A DNA stretch of 47,303 nt from Novosphingobium sp. B 225 (GTDB taxonomy: Bacteria > Pseudomonadota > Alphaproteobacteria > Sphingomonadales > Sphingomonadaceae), in NCBI RefSeq assembly GCF_002198665.1, contig NZ_MWLM01000058.1, positions 1 through 47,303 on the forward strand, read 5' to 3'. Position numbers and translations under genes: made by a program. Positions within the stretch are counted from its first letter, which is position 1, and every line of letters starts with the position of its first letter. Shown here piece by piece: positions 34,049 through 41,608 of the stretch. Under the pieces are notes generated by a model. The model worked only from the letters and a program-made list of their open reading frames with translations. It was not told the DNA's origin and did no database searches.

Positions 34049-34333
34049 ATGGCCCAGTTCGATCCGAAAAGCCGCTATGTGCTTTACGCCCAGACCCGGT
34101 TTGGGACCGACCGGCGCGGACGCAGCGTGGTCTGGGTCACACCCGCGCGGGTGCCGGATCAGGTTGAGCTGGGGCTGCACCGCCGGAAGGCCGGGCACCG
34201 GCTTGACCGGTTGGCGGCCTATTATCTGGGAGATCCGATGGGCGGCTGGCGGATCAGCGCGATCAACGATGCGGTCAACCCCGATGCGATCGCCGATCTG
34301 CCGCTGGTACGGATTCCGGTGAAGGCACGCTGA
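34049..34333 (+). CDS. LysM / tail protein X-like small protein
   Basis: 94-aa protein. Its second half, HRLDRLAAYYLGDPMGGWRI followed by NDAVNPD, is a LysM/gpX-type fold (consensus D-x-L-x-x-I-A-x-x-Y-x-G-D-P-x-x-W-x-I-x-x-x-N). The first half has YVLYAQTRFGTDRRGRSVVWVTPARVP. In phage P2 and CIS, gpX/LysM proteins attach the tube initiator to the hub. Together with the previous gene it reconstitutes an Afp7-like protein in two parts. It shares TGATG with the hub gene (stop TGA 34331-34333, ATG 34333). Confidence 0.8.
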   Translation: MAQFDPKSRYVLYAQTRFGTDRRGRSVVWVTPARVPDQVELGLHRRKAGHRLDRLAAYYLGDPMGGWRISAINDAVNPDAIADLPLVRIPVKAR

Positions 34334-35499
34334 TGGGCCTGGGCGCTATCATCACCTGCGGCGATGGCAACGCCAAGCTTGATGACCAGCTGACCGGCTG
34401 GGTGATGGAAGTGCGTGTAGAACAGAAGCTGAGCGAGCCGACCAAAGTGGCGATCCGGTTTGAGGACGATCTGTGCGATGGCGGGCTTGAGCTTGAAAAC
34501 CGCAACGAGCTGAAGGCCGGGCAGACCCTGGGCCTGTTCGTGCCGCTGGGCAGCATGCTGTCGTGCCTGTGCCGGGGGCCCATAACCCGCGTGCGCACGG
34601 CCGCGATGACCGGCGGCACCGGCAGCTGGCGCGAAGTGGTGTTCAATGACCGCCGGGTGGAGCTCGACCGGGCGGGGATTCAGGCCAACTATACCGGCAA
34701 GGAATCTGATGCCGCAACCACGATCCTGCAGGGCTATGGCTTTACCCCCGATGTCCAGGCAACGCCCAAAGACTATCCTGAAACCCAAAAGCTGCAGCAG
34801 CGCGAAAGCGATCTGGCATTCCTGAAAGGGATCGCGCGCCGCAACAACATGGAATTCTGGCTGACCTATGACGTGGTCGGCACGATTCCACCCTTTGCCG
34901 TGACCACCAATGCCAAGATCCGCAGCTCGCCGCCGCGGTCCGATACGTCGGCCACCGCGATCAGCCTGCCACCGTTGCCACCGGTCCTGGCGCCTGATCC
35001 GGGCCGTATCATCCGGATCAATCCGCCGCCAGCGGATGTGGTGTCGGTCTATCGCTTTGAAGTGCGGGTCGATTCCGAACGGCCCAACGCCGCGCGCGGC
35101 TTTGCATCGGATGCCCGATCGGGGACACAGAGCGAGCAGAGCGCGACCCCGGCTGATCCCCCGCTGGACCAGCGTGCGACCACGATCGTCGATCTGGGGG
35201 TAGGGGACCGCACCTTACTGACCAGCGCTGCGGCGACCGATCCGATGGACCAGTACCTTGCCCAGCAGGCCGAACTGACCGAGGCGGCATGGTTCGTTCA
35301 GGTCGATGCATCGGCCACGCTCGCGCAATTGGGCTTTGTGGTCGAACCGCATCAGGTGGTCGATATCCAGTATGCAGGCGACCAGCTGTCCGGACCCTAT
35401 CAGGTGACCGAGACGATCCACGTCATCAACCCCGCCAACCACCTGGTCGATTTCAAACTCCGCGCCAACGGCCTGCGCAACCTGGGAGCGGCGGCATGA
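34333..35499 (+). CDS. Baseplate hub protein (gp27 / late control gene D-like)
   Basis: 388-aa protein equivalent to the N-terminal part of VgrG/Afp8. The diagnostic segment is LQQRESDLAFLKGIARRNNMEFWLTYD (about residues 154-180, cited in parts), the QRESD...L..A...G core of gpD/gp27 proteins. It is preceded by SDAATTILQGYGF. A Pro-rich insertion (SLPPLPPVLAPDPGRII region, about 213-235) and later HQVVDIQYAGDQLSGPYQVTETIHVI follow. The trimeric hub holds the spike, encoded by the following ORF, which starts inside this gene's stop codon (ATGA). Confidence 0.88.
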   Translation: MGLGAIITCGDGNAKLDDQLTGWVMEVRVEQKLSEPTKVAIRFEDDLCDGGLELENRNELKAGQTLGLFVPLGSMLSCLCRGPITRVRTAAMTGGTGSWREVVFNDRRVELDRAGIQANYTGKESDAATTILQGYGFTPDVQATPKDYPETQKLQQRESDLAFLKGIARRNNMEFWLTYDVVGTIPPFAVTTNAKIRSSPPRSDTSATAISLPPLPPVLAPDPGRIIRINPPPADVVSVYRFEVRVDSERPNAARGFASDARSGTQSEQSATPADPPLDQRATTIVDLGVGDRTLLTSAAATDPMDQYLAQQAELTEAAWFVQVDASATLAQLGFVVEPHQVVDIQYAGDQLSGPYQVTETIHVINPANHLVDFKLRANGLRNLGAAA

Positions 35500-36026
35500 T
35501 CGATCAGCTCGACCGGGTCGTCGAAATGCTCAACCAGCGATACTACGGCAAGTACCGCGGCGAAGTGACCGGCAATACCGACGATACGCATCGCGGCATG
35601 GTCCAGGTGAAATGCCCGTCGGTGATGGGCGAACAGGTGATGTGGGCGCTGCCGTGCACCCCCTTTGCAGGGGATCAGGTCGGTTTTTTCGCCTTGCCGC
35701 CGATCGGGGCTTCGGTCTGGATCGAATTCGAGGCGGGGAACATCAGTACCCCGATCTGGTCCGGCTGTTTCTGGAAAGACGGCGAAATCGAAGCTGCAGA
35801 CGCGGTTCCGGCGATCATGTTCCTCAAGACCGCCGGAGTGACCCTGCGGATAGATGACGATGCGGGCACGATCGAGATCGAGACCAGCGGCGGCAGCAAG
35901 ATCACGATCGAGGGCAGCGCGGTGAAGATCGAGGCACCCGAAGTCAGCATCGAGGCGAATGGTGGCTCGGCCAAGCTCTCGGCCAGCGGGTTCGACGCGA
36001 TGAACGGCGCCTTCACGGTCGTCTAG
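35496..36026 (+). CDS. Spike / baseplate assembly protein V (gp5 OB-fold type)
   Basis: 176-aa protein. The OB-fold domain (about residues 14-98) has YYGKYRGEVTGNTDDTHRGMVQVKCPSV, then AGDQVGFFALPPIGASVWIEFE and TPIWSGCFW. The C-terminal 60-70 residues contain alternating hydrophobic repeats (GTIEIETSG, SKITIEGSAVKIEAPEVSIE), consistent with a short triple-stranded beta-helix needle. There is no lysozyme domain. In VgrG/Afp8 this is fused to the hub; here the two are separate genes coupled by an ATGA overlap. It ends 17 bases before a small possible PAAR-like gene. Confidence 0.88.
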   Translation: MIDQLDRVVEMLNQRYYGKYRGEVTGNTDDTHRGMVQVKCPSVMGEQVMWALPCTPFAGDQVGFFALPPIGASVWIEFEAGNISTPIWSGCFWKDGEIEAADAVPAIMFLKTAGVTLRIDDDAGTIEIETSGGSKITIEGSAVKIEAPEVSIEANGGSAKLSASGFDAMNGAFTVV

Positions 36027-36043
36027 GAAAGGGAGAAAGCATC

Positions 36044-36343
36044 ATGGCCGCACCCGTTCTGACCACCCCCGCAGGCGCCAATGCCGGCAGCCCCGCAACG
36101 TCATCGGTTACCACCAATTCGCGGGTGCGCAGCCAGACGGGCTTTCTGGCCTTGCAGACCGATGTGCCGCAGTTCGCCGGGCCGCCGGTGACCGGGGTCT
36201 GGACGGTCGCGGCGGCGCGTACCTTTGTGCAATCGGTGCCGGTGGTGACGCAGAGCGCGGTTGGCGTAGCGGCAGTTCCGGCCCCGCCATCTTCGGTGCC
36301 GATGTCCGTAACCATGGGCGATGCCCGCGTGAAGGCGACCTGA
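36044..36343 (+). CDS. Small PAAR-like spike-tip candidate
   Basis: 99-aa protein without a clear family match. The position between spike and gp25-like genes is where CIS loci put the PAAR/Afp10 tip. The composition (repeated Val/Thr/Ser/Ala/Pro/Gly with short beta-strand-like stretches such as VPVVTQSAVGVAAVP) is compatible with a tip protein. No Cys/His metal site typical of PAAR was seen. GGGAGA upstream is a reasonable ribosome-binding site. Treat the PAAR label as a positional inference; the gene itself is well supported by its spacing. Confidence 0.5.
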   Translation: MAAPVLTTPAGANAGSPATSSVTTNSRVRSQTGFLALQTDVPQFAGPPVTGVWTVAAARTFVQSVPVVTQSAVGVAAVPAPPSSVPMSVTMGDARVKAT

Positions 36344-36344
36344 G

Positions 36345-36725
36345 ATGGCCAATCTTGAACGCCGCATCACCTATCCGTTCCGCATCAATCCGCTTTCCGG
36401 GCGGGTGAGCGAAGAGGCGGACTATGACAGCTACATCCGCCAGCTGATCCGCCAGGTCCTGCTGACCGCACGGGGTGAGCGGGTGTGCCGTCCGGATTTC
36501 GGGGTTGGCATTCGCCGCCAGGTGTTTGCTCCTCTGACTAACGAAACCGCGGCCATGACCCGGACCCTGATCCTCGAAGGGCTGGAACGCTGGCTGGGCC
36601 GCCTGATCAAGGTTTCCGCGATCAACGTCAGCGCCGATCTGGCGACGCTGCGGATTTCAATCGAATACCTGGTGATCTCCCGCGGGGTTCAGCGCGTGCT
36701 GAATGAGGAGTTCGCGCTGACATGA
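36345..36725 (+). CDS. Baseplate wedge protein, gp25-like (Afp9 type)
   Basis: 126-aa protein. The gp25/GPW family is marked by LIRQVLLTARGERVCRPDFGVGIRRQVFAP (about residues 33-62, cited from visible motif parts GERVCRPDFG and QVFAP). The N-terminus is RITYPFRINPLSGRVS, and C-terminal strands include LRISIEYLVISRGVQ. gp25 nucleates sheath polymerisation on the baseplate and has a fold with homology to lysozyme-like wedge domains. The start is one base after the previous stop; the stop overlaps the next start (ATGA at 36722). Confidence 0.9.
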   Translation: MANLERRITYPFRINPLSGRVSEEADYDSYIRQLIRQVLLTARGERVCRPDFGVGIRRQVFAPLTNETAAMTRTLILEGLERWLGRLIKVSAINVSADLATLRISIEYLVISRGVQRVLNEEFALT

Positions 36726-39274
36726 CCCAGGGCACAACCCGCCGGGCGCAATTGTGCGCGCAAAGTCCCGCCGTACTGACCGGGATCGATTTCGTGCAGG
36801 TGGCCGATCCGGCAACGCAGCTGGTGCTGCGGGTGTTCTTCGTGATCGATCCCGATGCGACCGTACCTGCGCTGGTCACCAGTCCGGTTGCTCCCAATAC
36901 TGCCGCCAATATGGGGGCAGGATTGGCTTCGCTTTCGGGTGAAGCAGCGCCGCAGATCGTGGCCAAACGCTGGGTTGCCGTCAGCGCAGGCGGGATCACC
37001 CGGGTCTGCGTGGAACTGACCGTCGACCGCCCCGGCGGCTTTGAACCCTACAGCCTGACCTTGACCCATCTGCCCACCGGAACGAATCCGGTGCAGCTCG
37101 ATCCGTTCCATTCCTCGATCGTCTTCGATTTCAAACAGGCCTGCGAAACCGGCTTCGATTGCCGTGAAGAGCAGGACTGCGATTGCGCAGAGGAGGTCGA
37201 TTTTCCGGTCGACTATCTGGCCCGCGATTTTGAAAGCCTGCGCCGGGCGCTGATGGATTTCACGGCTCAGCGCTATCCCGATTGGCGCGAGCCGATCGAG
37301 GCCGATTTTGCGACGATGCTGATCGAGGTCATGGCGGCGCTGGGCGATGACTTTTCGTGGCAGCAGGACCGCCATGATGCTGAAGCCCGGTTCGGCTCGG
37401 CCAGCCAGCGCGCCAGCCTGTTTCATCATGCGGCCCTGGCAGACTATCGCCCTGATTGCGGCGCTGCGGCCAGCGGCCCGGTGCAACTGGCAGCAAAAAC
37501 GGGCGGAACGGTGCCCAAGGACGCGACCTTCTGGGCCAGCAGCGAATCCCGTCCTCCGGTTCCTTTCACGCTCGATGCCGCGCTGTGGGTCCATCCATCG
37601 TGGAACCGGCTGGCGTTCCACAATGCAGAAGGGGAAACCACCTGTCTGGTCCGCGGCGTGACCGCTTTGCTGCTTGCTGCGCCGCCGGTCATCTCGGGTG
37701 ACATCAACAAGTCTGACAGGATAGCTTTCCTGACCGGGCGGCAGGCACTGATCCTGTCCGATCCGGCCGACGCGGCCGAGGGACGCAGGGCCTGGCCGGT
37801 CACGATCACCGGAGTTGATGAGTTGGTCGATCCGCTCGTCACAACCGCTGGCAACCCCACAGCGGTGCTGCGCCTGTCCTGGGCGGCGGAACAGGCGGTG
37901 CCGTTTGACCTGCCGGTCGATGGGCTGGTCATGGCACTGAACGTCGGCACCGTAACGGCAGGTGAAAAGGTGGTTGAATATGCCCGCGCCGGGGACGATG
38001 CGGATTTGCTGGCGGCTCTGGCGGGTGCCCCGGCAGAGGTCTTGTACCGGCTGAGGGAGGTGCCCCGCCTGATCGAGCGCGAAGGCCCGGTTCAGCTGGA
38101 CAGTGGTGCGCGCAGCCGGATCGAACGCATCGGGCTGCATGCCAGTGAAGCCGGGGCCTTGCGCTTTCCAGGGGCGGGGCTGGCTGATCCGGTTTCGATC
38201 CGGCAGCTTACCCCCCCGGCGAGCTATCCGGTTACCCTGCCGGTCGGTCAGGATGCCCTGCTGGCTCTGTTCGGCAATGGTCCGGCGATCCCCTATGTGC
38301 CGGATCTGTTGGATGTGGACGGCGATTCCGCAGCATTTTCGCTCGAACCGGGAACCTGGCGCACGATCCGCACCCATCAACGCATGGGCGGCGATTTCCA
38401 GTTCCGCGACTATGCCGCAAATGCAGGCTGGTCGATCAAGTTCGCATTTGGCGATTTCGGGATCGGCCCGGCGGACGGATCGTTGCTGAAGATCGAATAT
38501 TACACCGATCCCGGCCTCGCCGCCAATATTGCCAGCTTTGCTCTGGGCCTGACCGCCCCTGCGGCTCCGCCGCCGCCGGTATCCCTGACCACGATCATCG
38601 CCGGGGCGACCAATCCGATCGCGTTCGGCAATGCGCGGCTGGAAGAAGACGCCAACTCTATTCGCCGCAATGCCCCGCAGGCCTGGCGGCAGGATCTGCA
38701 TCGCGCGGTGCGGCCAGAGGATTATTCGGCGATTGTCGAAAAGCTGGACTGGGCGCAGCGCGCCTATTCGGTCACCGCCTGGACGGGCAGTTGGTCAAGC
38801 GATTTCGTTTCGGTCGATCCGCTCCGTTCGATCGGGATCAGCCCGCAGCAAAGTGCCGAACTGGCCGGATTGATCGATTGTGTCCGCTTGGCGACCCGCG
38901 ATGCCCGGATCCAGACGCCTGACTATGTCGACGTCGATCTGGACATTTCGGTCTGTGTTGCGGCGGGCTTTGACAGTTCGGCGGTGCTCAAGGCGGTCCG
39001 CCGGGCTTTGGTGCCACCCGGGTTCTTTGCGCCGGACAATTTCACTTTCGGGCAACCGCTCTATCGCTCTGCACTCGAAGCGGCGGTTCAGGCTGTGCCG
39101 GGCGTCGCGCATGTCGAAGCGATCCGGATCCGGGTGCTGGGCAAGGGTGATTGGCGCGCCTTTGCCGAACCCGTGCTGGAGGCCGGACCCAGCGAGATCA
39201 TCCGCCTGCAGAACGATCCGGCGCGTTCCACGCTGGGGCTGCTGCTGGTCCGTTCGCATGGGGTGCTGGCATGA
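36722..39274 (+). CDS. Large baseplate wedge protein, J/gp6-like (Afp11 type)
   Basis: 850-aa putative baseplate assembly protein. The middle contains FPVDYLARDFESLRRALMDF and DFATMLIEVMAALGDDFSWQQDRH (about residues 161-220), typical of the gp6/J wedge N-terminal region of CIS baseplates. The C-terminus has RAVRPEDYSAIVEKLDWAQRAYS and the Baseplate_J ending VDLDISVCVAAGFD, RRALVPPGFFAPDNFTFGQPLYRSALEAAVQAVPGV. A cysteine-rich patch (about residues 140-158: ACETGFDCREEQDCDCAEE) is unusual and may bind metal. The next gene starts within its stop codon (ATGA). Confidence 0.88.
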   Translation: MTQGTTRRAQLCAQSPAVLTGIDFVQVADPATQLVLRVFFVIDPDATVPALVTSPVAPNTAANMGAGLASLSGEAAPQIVAKRWVAVSAGGITRVCVELTVDRPGGFEPYSLTLTHLPTGTNPVQLDPFHSSIVFDFKQACETGFDCREEQDCDCAEEVDFPVDYLARDFESLRRALMDFTAQRYPDWREPIEADFATMLIEVMAALGDDFSWQQDRHDAEARFGSASQRASLFHHAALADYRPDCGAAASGPVQLAAKTGGTVPKDATFWASSESRPPVPFTLDAALWVHPSWNRLAFHNAEGETTCLVRGVTALLLAAPPVISGDINKSDRIAFLTGRQALILSDPADAAEGRRAWPVTITGVDELVDPLVTTAGNPTAVLRLSWAAEQAVPFDLPVDGLVMALNVGTVTAGEKVVEYARAGDDADLLAALAGAPAEVLYRLREVPRLIEREGPVQLDSGARSRIERIGLHASEAGALRFPGAGLADPVSIRQLTPPASYPVTLPVGQDALLALFGNGPAIPYVPDLLDVDGDSAAFSLEPGTWRTIRTHQRMGGDFQFRDYAANAGWSIKFAFGDFGIGPADGSLLKIEYYTDPGLAANIASFALGLTAPAAPPPPVSLTTIIAGATNPIAFGNARLEEDANSIRRNAPQAWRQDLHRAVRPEDYSAIVEKLDWAQRAYSVTAWTGSWSSDFVSVDPLRSIGISPQQSAELAGLIDCVRLATRDARIQTPDYVDVDLDISVCVAAGFDSSAVLKAVRRALVPPGFFAPDNFTFGQPLYRSALEAAVQAVPGVAHVEAIRIRVLGKGDWRAFAEPVLEAGPSEIIRLQNDPARSTLGLLLVRSHGVLA

Positions 39275-41607
39275 CACATTATCATCCTCCCGCCTGTTGC
39301 CCCGATCCGGCCCATCCGCCGCTGCCGGATATCGCCACCGGACTGTCCAGCCTGCCGCGCGAAACCGCGCTGTTCGGGGGCTGGCGCGCGGCGATGCTGC
39401 GCGAACTGGGGAATTATCCCGCGCTCGCCGGATGGACCGCCGACAGCCAAGGCGATCTGGGCGTCATGCTGGTTGAAGCCTGGGCCTATGTGCTTGATGT
39501 CCTGAGCTTCTACGATGCACGCATTGCTGAGCGGGCCTATATCGGCACGGCCGCCGAGGCAGAGATCGCGGCAGAGATTGTCGGGCTTCTAGGCTATGTT
39601 CCGCGTCCGGCGATGGCGGCAATGGTCGATCTGGTGCTGCGCGCGGGCGGGGCAAGCGATCCCGTGGCCGTGCCGGACCGCACCCGGTTCCGCAGCGAAG
39701 CCTTTGGCAGCGAGCCGCCGCAGATGTTCGAATTGCTTGGCGCGGCGCAGATCTGGCCGCAGCGCAACCAGTGGACCTTTGCACCCTGGCGGCGGCCGGA
39801 GTTTGCGGCACCGCTGCGTTTCCATGCGGGCGGGGCCCCGTCGGTCGGGACCGTGCTGGCCCTGACCCTTGACGACGAGCCCAGCACCGCCGGGCGCGTG
39901 GCGGCGGTCGCCACCGAAGCGGCCAGCGATCAGGACCGCTATCAGCTGGTGACTTTCGAGGATGAGCATTGTCTCGATGCCCTGGAAGGCGAAGAACGCA
40001 GCGCGATCCGGACTTTCGCCATGGCCATGCGGATCGGGGTTACCCCGCTCGCACCAGCGGCGACGCCGGCAGTCAGCCAGTCTGGATCAACGCTGACCTT
40101 GCTGCTGGACTCGCTCTATTCCCAGCTCGGTTCCGGGCAACTCGCCGTGATCGAGCTGGGCAGCGCGCGCGGGGCCAGCACCTATCACGCGGTGACCATT
40201 TCCGAGCATGCGCCGCAAACGCTGACCTTGCCCACAGCGGTCAGCACTGTGAACTATAACCTAACCGTATCGAAGCTGGTGGTTACCCTGCCCGAGACGG
40301 TGGGTTCGCGTTCGGTCCATGTCCATGCGATTGCCAGGCCCCTGGGGCGCGCGACCCGCACGGCAGAGCCGGTGCGCACCCTGGCCGATATCCGCACCGA
40401 TGGCGATCTGCGCCGGCCAGCTCCTCCGCTGGGCGATGCGCCAACCGGCGGGCGGTTCGTGGCGCTTGGCGCTGCTGCGCAGGGCGGGGCGCTGGACGGG
40501 CTGTTGATCGAGGATGGCGAGCATCGCAGCTTTGTGCCCGATGGCGCGGCAGCGGAATTTGCCGCGCCGCTGGTCACCCCGGTCAAGCTGTTGGGCAATG
40601 TGGTGACCGCAGTGCGCGGCGAAACGATTGCCAATGAAGTACTGGGTTCGGGCGATGCATCGCAGCCCTGGCAGCGGTTCAAACTGTCACGGCGGCCGCT
40701 GACCTGGGTCGCCGATGCCCGCGCCGCTTCGCGCCGTTCGCCGCAGATCGACTTTTATGTGGATGGGATGCGCTGGGAATGGGTGGAGAGTTTTTACGGC
40801 CAGAAGCCGGGCGCGCGGGTTTTCCTGATCGAGATGGAGGCTGATGGCACAGCCTGGGTCTGCGGCGGGGACGGCATTACCGGATCGCGCTTTCCCAGCG
40901 GGAACGGCAATCTGATTGCCACCTACCGGGCCGGTGCCGGGCTGGCCAAACCGCCTGCCGGATCGATCAAGCAGATCGTCCAGGCTGCGCCGGGCTTGCT
41001 CGGCGTGGAATCTCCGCTTGCGCCCTATGGCGGTGCCGACGCCGAAAGCGCGAGCGAGATCGCCACCTCCGCCCCCAGCGGCGCCCAGATGCTGGGGCGG
41101 GCGGTTTCCCCGGCGGATTTCCTGGCGCTGGCACGCAATTTCAACGGGATCGTCAACGCCGCGGTCACTGTGGAATGGAACGCAGAGGCGCTGCAGCCGA
41201 TGGTGGTTGTGCGCTATATCGCCGACAGCGGCGATCCAGGCCCGGCGCTGGGCGCCGATCTGGAATTGCGGGTTTTGCCGGGCACGCTGATCGTGGTCGA
41301 AGCCGCGACCCGTGCGGTGGTGACTGGCTTTGACATCAGTTTGGACATCGATCCGCTGTGGGATGCGGCCTTGGTGCGCGATGTGGCCAGCAAGGCCTTG
41401 TTCGATCCCGCCACCGGCTTGCTTTCGGCGCGGCGCATGCCGATCGGCCAGCCGCTGTTCCATTCCAGCCTGAGCGCTGCGCTGCACGCCGTAGCCGGGG
41501 TGCGTTCGGTCACCTCGATCCAGTTCAACGGCAGCGAGATGCCCTTCGCCATAGATCCGGGCCGCGGGGCCTGGTTCGATCTTGCCGCAGTCGGAAGGAT
41601 CGTCTGA
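39271..41607 (+). CDS. Second large baseplate protein, J/gp6-like paralogue
   Basis: 778-aa baseplate assembly protein parallel in layout to the previous gene. Near the N-terminus, DLGVMLVEAWAYVLDVLSFYDARIAERAYIG (cited from DLGVMLVEAW and DVLSFYDARIAE) corresponds to the same wedge motif. GRAVSPADFLALARNFNGIVNAA and the C-terminal LIVVEAATRAVVTGFDISLDID, LSARRMPIGQPLFHSSLSAALHAVAGV are Baseplate_J features. Afp11/Afp12-type pairs form the wedge ring. The first residues (MTHYHPPACCPDPAHPP) are short and Cys/Pro/His-rich. Starts inside the previous stop codon; longer open sequence upstream is a frame overlap, not coding. Confidence 0.85.
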   Translation: MTHYHPPACCPDPAHPPLPDIATGLSSLPRETALFGGWRAAMLRELGNYPALAGWTADSQGDLGVMLVEAWAYVLDVLSFYDARIAERAYIGTAAEAEIAAEIVGLLGYVPRPAMAAMVDLVLRAGGASDPVAVPDRTRFRSEAFGSEPPQMFELLGAAQIWPQRNQWTFAPWRRPEFAAPLRFHAGGAPSVGTVLALTLDDEPSTAGRVAAVATEAASDQDRYQLVTFEDEHCLDALEGEERSAIRTFAMAMRIGVTPLAPAATPAVSQSGSTLTLLLDSLYSQLGSGQLAVIELGSARGASTYHAVTISEHAPQTLTLPTAVSTVNYNLTVSKLVVTLPETVGSRSVHVHAIARPLGRATRTAEPVRTLADIRTDGDLRRPAPPLGDAPTGGRFVALGAAAQGGALDGLLIEDGEHRSFVPDGAAAEFAAPLVTPVKLLGNVVTAVRGETIANEVLGSGDASQPWQRFKLSRRPLTWVADARAASRRSPQIDFYVDGMRWEWVESFYGQKPGARVFLIEMEADGTAWVCGGDGITGSRFPSGNGNLIATYRAGAGLAKPPAGSIKQIVQAAPGLLGVESPLAPYGGADAESASEIATSAPSGAQMLGRAVSPADFLALARNFNGIVNAAVTVEWNAEALQPMVVVRYIADSGDPGPALGADLELRVLPGTLIVVEAATRAVVTGFDISLDIDPLWDAALVRDVASKALFDPATGLLSARRMPIGQPLFHSSLSAALHAVAGVRSVTSIQFNGSEMPFAIDPGRGAWFDLAAVGRIV

Positions 41608-41608
41608 T

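Noticed and set aside
36689..38701. 670-aa reverse-strand open frame over the first large baseplate gene
   Set aside because: Antisense shadow; the forward frame has clear wedge-protein motifs and overlapping start/stop signals with neighbours.
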